A DNA stretch of 64,000 bases from Azospirillum sp. TSH100 (GTDB lineage Bacteria > Pseudomonadota > Alphaproteobacteria > Azospirillales > Azospirillaceae): contig NZ_CP039636.1 of the NCBI RefSeq assembly GCF_004923295.1, positions 803,001 through 867,000 on the forward strand. The letters run 5' to 3'. Every line of letters begins with the position of its first letter. The first letter of the stretch is position 1. A program made the translations under genes and the position numbers. Of the stretch, positions 41,763 to 51,100 are shown one piece after another. The notes under the pieces were generated by a model that saw only the letters and a list, made by a program, of their open reading frames with translations, was not told where the DNA came from and did not search any database.

Positions 41763-42426
41763 GGTACGCGCCTCATCCGACGCCAATCCCGAACCACCTG
41801 GAAACAACATAAGCCTGCAACTCAAACAACGATTGTGGAACTGCCACCTTTCCGCAATGCGGCAAAGTAGACGCCGGTTCGATGAGCCCCGTCAAGCATC
41901 ATCGCCGTTACTGTCTCATAGTACGAAAGGAAAATATAACAAAAAGGTAACCGAATTCGACCATTGGCATGGTCACCAAGGCACACCACTCGTCAAATCA
42001 TTGATTTTTAAGGATAGTGTTTCACGCTTCGGTTAAAATCCTGAAAGACTCTTCCCTGCCGCCGCAGTGGCGACGGTGGTCGCTTACTTGTCGGGTCTCA
42101 CAATCGTTCCTGCAAAAATGGCTGTTTTTTATTCAGAGCAGCCCAGACTTTGGGCAGTCATGGTTCTTCCTGGCGTTGCAACGGCATTGGCGGCAATCGA
42201 AACACCGCGGATTTGCTGCAAAACAGCATTTGGCACGTTCCATGCTTATCAGCTCTCGGTTCAAGCCAACGGCGGTTTGACCAGCGCGGACCCAAAGACT
42301 GCGGCCCGTACCCAAATCACACGCAACGCGTCCTGTCTCTTCCCGCCCCGTACCGGAACGGTGCCGCGCGGGCTTCATCCGACGCTGCGTGCCGTTTCTT
42401 CAGCGCTTGTTCCAAGGGGACTCGTC
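41763..42426. other. Intergenic region upstream of the FNT gene
   Basis: 664 bases between divergent genes. The segment from about 41880 to 42260 is less GC-rich. An open frame continues upstream of the FNT gene to 42067, but that extension lacks any transporter-like sequence and is not supported. No FNR-type TTGAT-N4-ATCAA site was found by eye. A GGGGA ribosome-binding site (42416-42421 region) precedes ATG 42427. Confidence 0.4.
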
Positions 42427-43263
42427 ATGTCGTATCTGGTGCCCTCCGAGTTCGTCACCAAAATGGTGGATGCCGGCGAATCCAAGATTTTCATGTCCAC
42501 CCGCGACACGGTCATCCGCGCCTTTATGGCAGGGGCGATCCTGGCGCTGGCGGCGGTCTTCGCCGTGACGGTCACGGTCCAGACGGGGTTCCCGATCATC
42601 GGCGCGATCCTGTTCCCGGTCGGCTTCTGCATGCTGTATCTGCTGGGCTTCGACCTGCTGACCGGCGTGTTCGTGCTGTCGCCGCTGGCGCTGATCGACA
42701 AGCGGCCGGGCGTCACCATCGGCGGCGTGCTGCGCAACTGGGGACTGGTCTTCGTCGGCAATTTCCTGGGCGCCCTGACGGTGGCGGTGATGATGGCCGT
42801 GGTCTTCACCTACGGCTTCTCCACCCCGCCGGACAAGGTCGGCACCGTCATCTCCCACATCGGCGAAAACCGGACGCTGGGCTATGCGCAGTATGGCGCG
42901 GCCGGCATGCTGACCATCTTCCTGCGCGGCATGCTGTGCAACTGGATGGTTTCCACCGGCGTGGTCGGCGCCATGATCTCCACTTCGGTCAGCGGCAAGG
43001 TGATCGCCATGTGGATGCCGATCATGCTGTTCTTCGGCATGACCTTCGAGCATTCGGTGGTGAACATGTTCCTCTTCCCGTCGGCGATGCTGATGGGCGG
43101 GAACTTCTCGATCATGGACTACATGATCTGGAACGAGCTGCCGACGGTGCTCGGCAACCTGATCGGCGGGCTGGCCTTCACTGGCTTGACGCTATACGCC
43201 ACCCATGTCCGCACCGCGCCGAAGCGCCGCCTGCAGCAGACCGGCCTGCAGCCGGCTGAATAA
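42427..43263 (+). CDS. Formate/nitrite transporter (FNT family)
   Basis: 278 residues with six predicted transmembrane helices. FNT signatures are clear: LRGMLCNWMVSTGVV and FFGMTFEHSVVNMFLFP with the pore His of the EHS motif. FNT channels move formate or nitrite (and related anions) across the inner membrane. ATG 42427 is preferred over the open frame upstream. It is followed, after a terminator-like hairpin, by a PP2C/kinase fusion gene. The related arrangement near nitrate-assimilation genes in other proteobacteria (for example Pseudomonas PA1782 beside nasA) suggests nitrite transport, but formate transport is not excluded. Confidence 0.93.
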   Translation: MSYLVPSEFVTKMVDAGESKIFMSTRDTVIRAFMAGAILALAAVFAVTVTVQTGFPIIGAILFPVGFCMLYLLGFDLLTGVFVLSPLALIDKRPGVTIGGVLRNWGLVFVGNFLGALTVAVMMAVVFTYGFSTPPDKVGTVISHIGENRTLGYAQYGAAGMLTIFLRGMLCNWMVSTGVVGAMISTSVSGKVIAMWMPIMLFFGMTFEHSVVNMFLFPSAMLMGGNFSIMDYMIWNELPTVLGNLIGGLAFTGLTLYATHVRTAPKRRLQQTGLQPAE

Positions 43264-43289
43264 GGCACCCTGCCCATCCTTCCATCAGC

Positions 43290-43320
43290 AACCCCGGTCC
43301 GCCTTTGGCCGGGGTTTTCC
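43290..43320 (+). terminator. Terminator-like hairpin after the FNT gene
   Basis: AACCCCGG (43290-43297) pairs with CCGGGGTT (43309-43316) and is followed by TTTTCC. It sits only 27 bases after the FNT stop and just before the kinase start, so it may attenuate rather than fully stop transcription into the kinase gene. Confidence 0.7.
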
Positions 43321-43337
43321 TTGAACGGGCAGGCATC

Positions 43338-45062
43338 GTGAAAGAGCTGCGGATCTCCATCGGCCAGTGCTCCGACAAGGGGCGGAAGGAGTCCAACCAG
43401 GATTTCCACGGGGCGCTGATCCCGACCGCACCGCTGCTGGGCATGAAGGGTATCGCGGTGGCGCTGGCCGACGGCATCAGCACCAGCCGGGTCAGCCACA
43501 TCGCCAGCGAGTCCGTGGTGAAGAGCTTCCTGACCGACTATTACTGCACGCCGGAAAGCTGGTCGGTCAGAACGGCGGCGCAGAGGGTGCTGGCGGCGAC
43601 CAACAGTTGGCTGCATGCCCAGAACCGGCGCAGCGAGTACCGTTACGACCAGGACCGCGGCTACGCCTGCACGCTGAGCGCGCTGGTGCTGAAATCGGCC
43701 ACCGCGCACCTTTTCCACGTCGGTGATTCCCGCATCTACCGCGTCGCCGGCCGGTCGCTGGAGCAGTTGACCACCGACCACCGGGTGGTGGTGTCGTCGG
43801 AGGTCAGCTATCTCGGCCGAGCGATGGGCGTGGCGCCGCATGTGGAGATCGACTGCCGTGAACTGCCGGTGGAGCCCGGCGACATCTTCCTGCTGGCGAC
43901 AGATGGGGTCTATGAGCATGTAGATGCCGAATTTTTAATCAGCACAATTGACAGGCATCCTGAAGACCTCGACCTTGCTGCCCGACTCGCGGTCGCGGAG
44001 GCGTTCCGACGCGGCAGCGGCGACAACCTGACGCTTCAGATCCTGCGAATCGACGCGGTTCCCGACGCCGATGCCGGCGACCTGTTCCATCGCCTGTCCG
44101 ACCTGCCTCCGCCACCTCTGCTGGAAGCGAGGACGGAATTCGAGGGCTACCGTATCGTCCGGGAGCTCTATGCCAGCAGCCGCAGCCATGTCTATCTGGC
44201 CCAGGACAGCGCGGGAGGGCCGGCCGTGGCGCTGAAGGTGCCGGCCATCGACCGCCGTGACGACCCCGCCCATCTGCGCCGCTTCCTGATGGAGGAGTGG
44301 ATCGCCCGCCGGCTCAACAGCCCCCATGTGCTGAAGCCGCCCCAGCAAAGCCGGCCGCGCCGCCACCTCTATGTCGTCACCGAGTATCTGGAAGGGTATA
44401 CCCTGACCCAATGGATGCGCGACCATCCCAGTCCCGACCTGCCGACGGTGCGCACCATCGTCGAGCAGATCGGCAAGGGGCTTCAGGCCTTCCACCGGTT
44501 GGAGATGCTGCACCAGGATCTGCGGCCCGACAATGTGATGATCGACGCCACCGGTACGGTGAAGATTGTCGATTTCGGATCGGTGCTGGTTCCGGGCATT
44601 CTGGAGACGATGCCCGACGCCGATCGGGGCGAGATTCTGGGCACGCTGCAATACACCGCCCCCGAATATCTTTTGGGCGAAGGAGGGACGCCGGCGTCGG
44701 ACCTCTATGCGCTGGGGGTCATCGCCTATCAGATGCTGACCGGCCACCTGCCCTACGGCACCGATGCCGCGACGGCCACCACGCGGGCACGCCAGCGCAA
44801 GCTTATCTACCGCACGGCCCTGAACGACCAGCGGGACATCCCCGTCTGGATCGACGGGGTTCTGCGCAAGGCGGTCCATCCGGACCCAGCCAAGCGCTAT
44901 CAGGAATTGTCGGAGTTCCTGTACGACCTGCGCCACCCGCGAAAGCCCGCGGCGGGCACCCGGCGCCGTCCGCTGATCGACCGCAACCCGCTGGCCTTCT
45001 GGCAAGGGTTGTCGGCGCTGCTGGCACTGGCCGTGCTGGTCCTGCTGGCCGGCCGCATCTGA
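43338..45062 (+). CDS. Bifunctional PP2C phosphatase - serine/threonine kinase, membrane-anchored
   Basis: 574 residues. An N-terminal PP2C domain (about 1-235) has the metal-binding segments VALADGISTS, FHVGDSRIYRV and LLATDGVYEH, and ends with SGDNLTLQI. A kinase domain follows (about 265-525): catalytic Lys in VALKVPA, catalytic loop HQDLRPDN (Asp kept; Arg of HRD replaced by Gln), VDFGSVLV for DFG, and ASDLYALGVIAYQMLTGHLP. A C-terminal transmembrane helix (LSALLALAVLVLLAGRI) anchors it with the domains in the cytoplasm. A GTG start at 43338 is chosen. Family knowledge: such fusions sit beside nitrate/nitrite transporter genes; here it probably modulates the FNT partner, which is inferred. 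Confidence 0.93.
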   Translation: MKELRISIGQCSDKGRKESNQDFHGALIPTAPLLGMKGIAVALADGISTSRVSHIASESVVKSFLTDYYCTPESWSVRTAAQRVLAATNSWLHAQNRRSEYRYDQDRGYACTLSALVLKSATAHLFHVGDSRIYRVAGRSLEQLTTDHRVVVSSEVSYLGRAMGVAPHVEIDCRELPVEPGDIFLLATDGVYEHVDAEFLISTIDRHPEDLDLAARLAVAEAFRRGSGDNLTLQILRIDAVPDADAGDLFHRLSDLPPPPLLEARTEFEGYRIVRELYASSRSHVYLAQDSAGGPAVALKVPAIDRRDDPAHLRRFLMEEWIARRLNSPHVLKPPQQSRPRRHLYVVTEYLEGYTLTQWMRDHPSPDLPTVRTIVEQIGKGLQAFHRLEMLHQDLRPDNVMIDATGTVKIVDFGSVLVPGILETMPDADRGEILGTLQYTAPEYLLGEGGTPASDLYALGVIAYQMLTGHLPYGTDAATATTRARQRKLIYRTALNDQRDIPVWIDGVLRKAVHPDPAKRYQELSEFLYDLRHPRKPAAGTRRRPLIDRNPLAFWQGLSALLALAVLVLLAGRI

Positions 45063-45092
45063 TCGTCGGCCAGCCGGCAGGGCAAACCGGTC

Positions 45093-45272
45093 TTAATGCC
45101 CGTGGGCGACCTTGGCGCCTTCCTTCAGCTTGAAGACGCGCGAGCAGTAGGGGCATTCGACCTGGCCTTCGCGGTCCAGGGTCAGGTAGACCAGCGGATG
45201 GCCCAGCGCGCCGCCGCCGCCGTCGCACCCGACGGTCGAGGTTTCAACAAGGATCGTCTCGGTCGGCTGCAT
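45093..45272 (-). CDS. Zinc-finger protein of the zf-CHCC family
   Basis: 59 residues. The pattern CDGGGGALGHPLVYL followed by VECPYCSRVFKLK gives Cys, His and the C-x2-C pair of the zf-CHCC (NDUFS6-like) zinc knuckle. The frame is open from 45461, but ATG 45272 is chosen because an AGAGG ribosome-binding site lies 8 bases upstream; ATG 45281 is too close to it. The family is widespread in alphaproteobacteria and related to the mitochondrial complex I subunit NDUFS6; its bacterial role is not settled. It is convergent with the kinase and divergent from the ABC gene. Confidence 0.85.
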   Translation of the reverse strand: MQPTETILVETSTVGCDGGGGALGHPLVYLTLDREGQVECPYCSRVFKLKEGAKVAHGH

Positions 45273-45460
45273 GGCAGTCATCCTCTGTTTTGACAGGCGC
45301 GCCGGTTCACGCCATCGTGGACACGCCCGCTGTCCGGGCCCCCGTTCAGGGTTCCGCGCGCGCGGGCCGGATGATACCCATCGCGCGCCGCGGATCAACG
45401 GGGGAAACCACCGGACAGACGGGCTTTTTCGCCAACCGCAAACATCATGGTTCAGGATCA

Positions 45461-46459
45461 ATGGCCGCGCCCACCGATACCCCCACGCCCGTCTCGCTCC
45501 CGGCCAACGCGGTGGAGCTGCGCGGCCTGACCAAGATCTACCAGCCCACAGGCAAGGCCGGGCCCAAGCATGCGCTGAAGGGAATCGACCTCGCCATACC
45601 GCGCGGATCGCTGTTCGGGCTGCTCGGTCCCAACGGCGCCGGCAAATCGACGATGATCAACATCCTGGCCGGGCTGGTGAACAAGACCGGCGGCACCGCC
45701 ACCATCTGGGGCCACGAGGTCTCGGAACATCCGCGCCGCGCCCGCGCCTCCATTGGCGTGGTGCCGCAGGAACTGAACATGGACCCCTTCTTCACCCCGC
45801 GCGAGATGCTGGAGCTTCAGGCCGGCCTCTACGGCGTGCCGAAGAAGGAGCGCCGGACGGAGGAGCTGTTGGAGGCCGTCGGTCTCGCCGACAAGGCCGA
45901 TGCCCATGCCCGTTCGCTGTCGGGCGGTATGAAGCGCCGGCTGATGGTGGCGAAGGCGATGGTCCATACCCCGCCGGTGCTGATCCTCGATGAACCAACC
46001 GCCGGCGTCGATGTGGAACTGCGCCGCCAGCTCTGGGACTATGTGCGCGTCCTCAACAAGTCCGGCACCACCGTCCTGCTGACCACCCACTACCTTCAGG
46101 AGGCGGAGGAGCTGTGCGACACCATCGCCATCATCAACCACGGCCAGGTGGTGGCGTGCGAGCCGAAGACGACGTTGCTGCGGAGGGTCGACAACAAGGC
46201 GCTGTGCCTGACGCTGGATCGTGACCTGACCGCCGCCCCGCCCTCGCTGGATGGCTATACTGTCGAGTTGCCGGAGCCGCGGCGGATGATCGTCCGCTAT
46301 CAGCCGAGCCGCCAGCGCGCCGGCGCCATCCTGTCTGCCCTGGCCGCGTCCGGAATTGGGATCATCGATGTCACGACCGAGGAATCGGATCTTGAAGATA
46401 TATTCCTCCAACTGACGGGTGGTGCGCACAGCGACACAGGGGTAATCCATGCGGCATAG
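45461..46459 (+). CDS. ABC transporter ATP-binding protein (ABC-2 / YadG-DrrA type)
   Basis: 332 residues. Walker A GPNGAGKST (about 55-63), signature LSGGMKRRL, Walker B VLILDEPTAGVD and the H-loop TTHYLQEAE are all present, and the C-terminal 80 residues form a DrrA-like regulatory extension. Such ATPases drive export of lipids, polysaccharides or drugs with a separate membrane permease. No permease gene is adjacent, which is unusual; the next gene is a lipoprotein hydrolase whose start overlaps by 11 bases. The frame is open from 45290 but ATG 45461 is chosen from family length and an AGGA ribosome-binding site. Confidence 0.92.
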   Translation: MAAPTDTPTPVSLPANAVELRGLTKIYQPTGKAGPKHALKGIDLAIPRGSLFGLLGPNGAGKSTMINILAGLVNKTGGTATIWGHEVSEHPRRARASIGVVPQELNMDPFFTPREMLELQAGLYGVPKKERRTEELLEAVGLADKADAHARSLSGGMKRRLMVAKAMVHTPPVLILDEPTAGVDVELRRQLWDYVRVLNKSGTTVLLTTHYLQEAEELCDTIAIINHGQVVACEPKTTLLRRVDNKALCLTLDRDLTAAPPSLDGYTVELPEPRRMIVRYQPSRQRAGAILSALAASGIGIIDVTTEESDLEDIFLQLTGGAHSDTGVIHAA

Positions 46460-47441
46460 CGGATTGGCGGCTGTTCTGGGGATTGGGCTTCTGCTTGGTG
46501 GCTGTGCCGCGGATTTCCAACCGATGGGAATGGCCGTCGTTCAGCCGCAGTTGAACGAAAAGGTGCTGATCGCCGCCGACGGTTTCGAGTTGCCGATGCG
46601 CTCCTGGCTGCCGGCCGACGGCAAGGTGCGGGCGGCGGTCGTCGCCCTGCACGGCTACAACGACTATTCCAACGCCTTCGACGGTGCCGGCCGCGATTTC
46701 GCCGCGGCCGGCATTGCCACCTACGCCTACGACCAACGTGGTTTCGGCGCCACCCGCGACCGCGGCGTCTGGGCCGGTACCCCTACCCTGGTCAGCGACG
46801 CCCGCACCGCGGTGGAGATGGTGCGCAAGCGTCATCCCGGCGTACCGGTCTATCTTATGGGCGAAAGCATGGGTGGGGCGGTGGTGCTGACCGCAATGAC
46901 CGGCCCCAACCCGCCCAAGGTCGACGGCACCATCCTGGTCGCACCCGCCGTCTGGGGCCGGCAGGCGATGGGCTTCTTCCCACGCGCCGCCCTGTGGATC
47001 ACCTACAACCTCGTCCCTGGCATGGTGGTGCATCCGCCCAAGGATCTCGACATCCATCCGTCCGACAACATTGAGATGCTGCGGGCGCTGGGCCGCGACC
47101 CGTTGGTCATCAAGGGCTCGCGCGTCGATGCGCTGGAGGGGCTGACGGACCTGATGGGATCTGCGCTCGATGCCTGCCAGCATCTCCAGACGCCGTCGCT
47201 CGTACTCTACGGCGCGCATGAGGAGGTTCTGCCGCCGCGGCCGGTTGAACGCGCCTTGACGGATTTCGAATCCGGCGGGCGGCACGTGGTCGCCGTCTAT
47301 CCCGATGGCTACCACATGCTGCTGCGCGACCTGAAGGGCAAGCTGGTGGTCAACGATGTTATCGCCTGGATCGAAAACCCCAAAATGCCGCTGGCCAGTG
47401 GTGCCGATCGGGCGCCGAGAGCCCTGCTCGCGGCTAGGTAA
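46449..47441 (+). CDS. Lipoprotein alpha/beta hydrolase (monoacylglycerol lipase/lysophospholipase-like)
   Basis: 330 residues. The N-terminal lipobox LLGGC at about 15-19 marks a lipoprotein. The fold has VALHGYNDYSNAF (about 66-78), the nucleophile elbow GESMGG (Ser about 140), and a C-terminal GYHMLLRD His. The group hydrolyses monoacylglycerols or lysophospholipids. ATG 46449 overlaps the ABC ATPase gene by 11 bases and has an AGGGG ribosome-binding site, so both are co-translated; the pair suggests membrane-lipid handling, which is inferred. Confidence 0.9.
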   Translation: MRHSGLAAVLGIGLLLGGCAADFQPMGMAVVQPQLNEKVLIAADGFELPMRSWLPADGKVRAAVVALHGYNDYSNAFDGAGRDFAAAGIATYAYDQRGFGATRDRGVWAGTPTLVSDARTAVEMVRKRHPGVPVYLMGESMGGAVVLTAMTGPNPPKVDGTILVAPAVWGRQAMGFFPRAALWITYNLVPGMVVHPPKDLDIHPSDNIEMLRALGRDPLVIKGSRVDALEGLTDLMGSALDACQHLQTPSLVLYGAHEEVLPPRPVERALTDFESGGRHVVAVYPDGYHMLLRDLKGKLVVNDVIAWIENPKMPLASGADRAPRALLAAR

Positions 47442-47540
47442 AGGCCGAACATACTTTTGTCACAGGCACCTGCGCGATTGCCGGTCGGACGAATTGTTCT
47501 GGATCCGTCGTGACTTGCGGCACCGGCGGAGGGTTGCCTG

Positions 47541-47720
47541 ATGAGTGAAGATCCCACCCCCAACCTGCGATTGTCCCCGGAAGAAGTTCGGGCGATGGCC
47601 GCCGAATTCAGGGTTTCCCCGTTCTGGGTGGGGTTGGCCCTGCTTTTCCGACCAGCCAACCGGGCAGCCTTGATGGCATTGCTGGGTTGGGCCAGCGGAT
47701 TGCCGCTACCACCTACCTGA
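47541..47720 (+). CDS. Small hypothetical protein, 59 aa
   Basis: 59 codons from ATG 47541 to TGA 47720, with a GGAGGG ribosome-binding site upstream. The protein begins MSEDPTPNLRLSPEEV and contains one hydrophobic helix (FWVGLALLFRPANRAALMAL), perhaps a membrane or amphipathic segment. It follows the lipoprotein hydrolase after 99 bases on the same strand and could be co-transcribed. No homologue is recognised, and shortness makes this a candidate only. Confidence 0.45.
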   Translation: MSEDPTPNLRLSPEEVRAMAAEFRVSPFWVGLALLFRPANRAALMALLGWASGLPLPPT

Positions 47721-47871
47721 AAGGGGCGGCCCGAGGCATGGGACCTTTGCAGCCAAAGGTATAGTACCCGTTAGGACCAAAGCCACTCTGCCACTTCCAG
47801 CGGTTGAGAGCTAAGGTACCGCATAAGCGGACACCTAAAGTCTCCATTGGCTGTCCCCGTTGGGAGGAACC

Positions 47872-48126
47872 ATGCACAGCGTCGAATCCCAGGCTACCCC
47901 GTCCGGCGCGACCCGCGCCGTACCGACCGCTCAGACGACCACCATGTCCTCTGCCATGCCCCCTGCCATGGATGTCCAGGTTATCGCCGACCGCTACGGG
48001 TGGACCACCCCGATGGCGCGCTGGTGGATGTCCTTCGCCGCTTGTTCCGTCGGCCAGAAGCCGGATGCGATGATCGCCTTCCTCGACAAGACCGTCGGGG
48101 GGGCGACGATGATCCGCCGGCGCTGA
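47872..48126 (+). CDS. Small hypothetical protein, 84 aa
   Basis: 84 residues. ATG 47872 has a GGGAGGA ribosome-binding site 5 bases upstream; an in-frame ATG at 47860 lacks one. The N-terminal half is low-complexity (Ser/Thr/Ala/Pro), and the C-terminal half has DVQVIADRYGWTTPMARWWM and KPDAMIAFLDKTVGG. A strong terminator follows at 48147. Function unknown. Confidence 0.55.
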   Translation: MHSVESQATPSGATRAVPTAQTTTMSSAMPPAMDVQVIADRYGWTTPMARWWMSFAACSVGQKPDAMIAFLDKTVGGATMIRRR

Positions 48127-48146
48127 GCTACGCACCGACGGAATTG

Positions 48147-48176
48147 AAAAAGCGGCCCCGAAGGGCCGCTTTTTTC
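48147..48176 (+). terminator. Strong Rho-independent terminator (possibly bidirectional)
   Basis: A 12-bp perfect stem (48147-48158 and 48163-48174, loop CGAA) is followed by T residues. On the minus strand the A-run becomes a U-run, so it can also end transcription of the GlgE gene that converges from the right. Confidence 0.85.
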
Positions 48177-48197
48177 GTATCCGGTTCAATTGTGACC

Positions 48198-51100
48198 TCA
48201 CACACCCGGCGGCGCAATCCGCCAGATCGCCGCCGGATTGCGATGAGGATCCAGCCAGACATGCTGGAACTTTCCGATCCAGGTGAAGCGGTGGCCACTG
48301 AACAGATCCTCCACCTGGACATGAGCGCCGTCCGGCAGACCCAGTTCCCACAGCGGCACCTCGATGGTTCCGCCATGACCATTGTGGGGGTCGAGGTTCA
48401 CCGCAATCAGAATCACGTTGTCCTTGGCCGCCGTCATCTTGCCATAGAGCAGGATGTTGTCGTCGAAGGCGTTGTAGAAGCGCAGGTTGGTGAACTGCTG
48501 CAGCGCCGGGTTCTCGCGGCGGATGCGGTTGATGGCTGTGACATAGTCCCGGATGTTGCCGGGCTTGTTCCAGTCCCAGTGGCGAATCTCGTACTTCTCT
48601 GAATGGTTGTACTCCTCCTTCCCGGGATAGGCTTCCGCCTCGCACAGCAGATAGGGACCATAAAGGCCGTAGACGCCGGCCAGCGTCGCCGCCAGCACCG
48701 CACGCATCATGTGCGCCGGACGACCGCCCTGTGTCAGGATCGGCGGCAGGATGTCGGGCGTGTTGGCGAAGAAATTCGGCCGCATATACTCACGCGATTC
48801 ACCTTGCGTCAGTTCGGTCAGGTATTCGGTCAGCTCCGCCTTGGTGGTGCGCCAGGTGAAGTAGCTGTAGGACTGGGTGAAGCCGACCTTGGCCAGCCGC
48901 TTCATCAGTTTCGGCCGGGTGAAGGCCTCGGCCAGGAACAGGGCGTCGGGGTAGCGGTCCTGCACCTCGCGGATCATCCATTCCCAGAAGGGGAAGGGCT
49001 TGGTGTGCGGGTTGTCGACACGGAAGATGCGCACACCCTCCTTGCACCACATCAGCACCACGTCCCGCAGCGCGTACCACAGGTCTGGATAGGATTGGCG
49101 GTAGAAGCTGACATTGACAATGTCCTGGTACTTCTTTGGCGGATTCTCGGCGTAGCGAATGGTGCCGTCGGGCCGCCAGTAGAACCAGTGCGGATGCTCC
49201 TTCACCCAGGGATGGTCGGGGGAACACTGGACGGCGAAATCCAGCGCGATCTCGATGCCATGGCGCTTGGCCTCGCGGACCAACCGGCGGAAGCTGTCGA
49301 AATCGCCGATCATCGGGTCGATCGCGTCGTGCCCGCCCTCCTCCGCACCGATGGCATAGGGCACGCCGGGATCGTCGGGGCCGGGGTTCAGAGTGTTGTT
49401 CTTGCCCTTGCGGAAGGCGCGCCCGATGGGATGAATCGGCGGGAAATACAGCACGTCGAATCCCATGTCGCGAACCATGGGCAGCAGATTGACCACGTCG
49501 TCGAAATTGCCCGGACGCGACGGGTCGGGCGAGGCCGAGCGCGGGAAGATCTCGAACCATGCCGAATAGGCACCGGCGGTGCGGTCGACATAGACCTCCA
49601 ACTCGCGCACATAACGTGACTTGTACTGCCGCTCGCCATACTGCTTCATCACCCGGCGCGGCTCGTCCGACAGGGCATAGTCGATGGCCTCGCGACCCGA
49701 CAATGCCTGCATCCGTTCGATCACCGCCTGGAGCGCCGCGCGCCCGTCACCATGGTTCAGGTCCAGCGCCTGCTCGACAAAGCGGCGGCCCTCCACAAGC
49801 TCCAGATCGACGACCATGCCGGCATCGACCTTCTTCTTGAAGTCGGCGCGCCAGCTTTCCCAGACGTCACGCCACGCCTCGATGCTGTAGGTGTAGCGGG
49901 CATTGCGGACCAGCGGCACCTGGCCGACCCAGCGGTCGTTCTCATGGAGGCGCATTGGCGCTTCACTCCACGCCTCGTCGCCGTCCGCCTTGTACATGAC
50001 GGAGGCGGCGAGCACGAAGGTGCCGTCGGTGTAGATGTCGGCCCACACTTCCATCACGTCGCCGACCGCGCGCTTGATGGCAAAGCGGCCGCCGTCCAGC
50101 TCCGGATAGACATTCTCGATGGTCATGCGGCCAGCGGCGATGGACTCCATCCATTCCCGCTCCTCCACGTCATGCAGCTCGACCGGACGGCGGCGGGCAG
50201 CGCGGGCCCGGAAGACGCGCAGTTCCATCGGACGCAGCATCATCGGCGCTCCGGGTTTCATCGGCAGCGGCTCGGCCTCCGGCGTCACATCCTCGAACGC
50301 CTCATAGGTCCCGCCGGTGGCGGCCAGGATCGGGCCCACATCCAGATTGTGCGGCCGGTTCTCGTCCGGGTTCAGCACCAGGATGGCACAGGCGTCCGGC
50401 TGGTCGAGGGCTGCGCCGTCCACCTGCCGGATCAGTCCCAGCACCGGGCTGTGAGGAGAGGTGACGCGGCGCTGCGGCCCCTCGACATTCAGGGCCGGGG
50501 TGGCGGCCTTCATCGCATTGACGGCGCCGATGAAGCCGGTGAGGTCCAGCTTCGGCTGTTCCCAGTCGGCCGGGCCGGTTCGCACCACGTCCAGCTTGCG
50601 GGTGAAGCCGTACTCGAAGCCGACCGGCATCATCACGCCGGTGGAGAAGCTCGCGGCGAACAGATAGTGCATCTTCAGCTGGGCGGCGAGCCGCACGGCA
50701 TCCTGGCTGCCGACCTCTGCCGCAAGACGGTCGGTGTCGTGGCTTTCCGGAAAGGCGATGGACGGCGCGATCCAACGGAACTCCTCATACTGGTCCAGCA
50801 GCCAGTCGGCCTTGAAATCCCACCATTTGGCGCTGTTGAACAGGAAGTCGAAGCCGGCGCCGCATAGCTCGCGCACCTGCTCCACCGTGCAGCCCAGCGT
50901 CTCGGCGAAGAACTTAACCTCCGGGTTCACGGCGTGGGCGGCGTCGATCAGGCTCTTCCACACCTCCGCCGGCACTTGATAGGCGGCGTCACAGCGGAAG
51001 CCCCGCACGCCAAGCCCGATGTAATGGCGCAGATAGTCGGACCAGTAGCCGATCAGCCCGGCCCGCGACTCCGGCCGGTCATAGTCGAGCGAGGCGAGAT

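Noticed and set aside
42067..42426. 120-codon upstream extension of the FNT frame
   Set aside because: No transporter-like sequence; ATG 42427 has a good ribosome-binding site and family N terminus.
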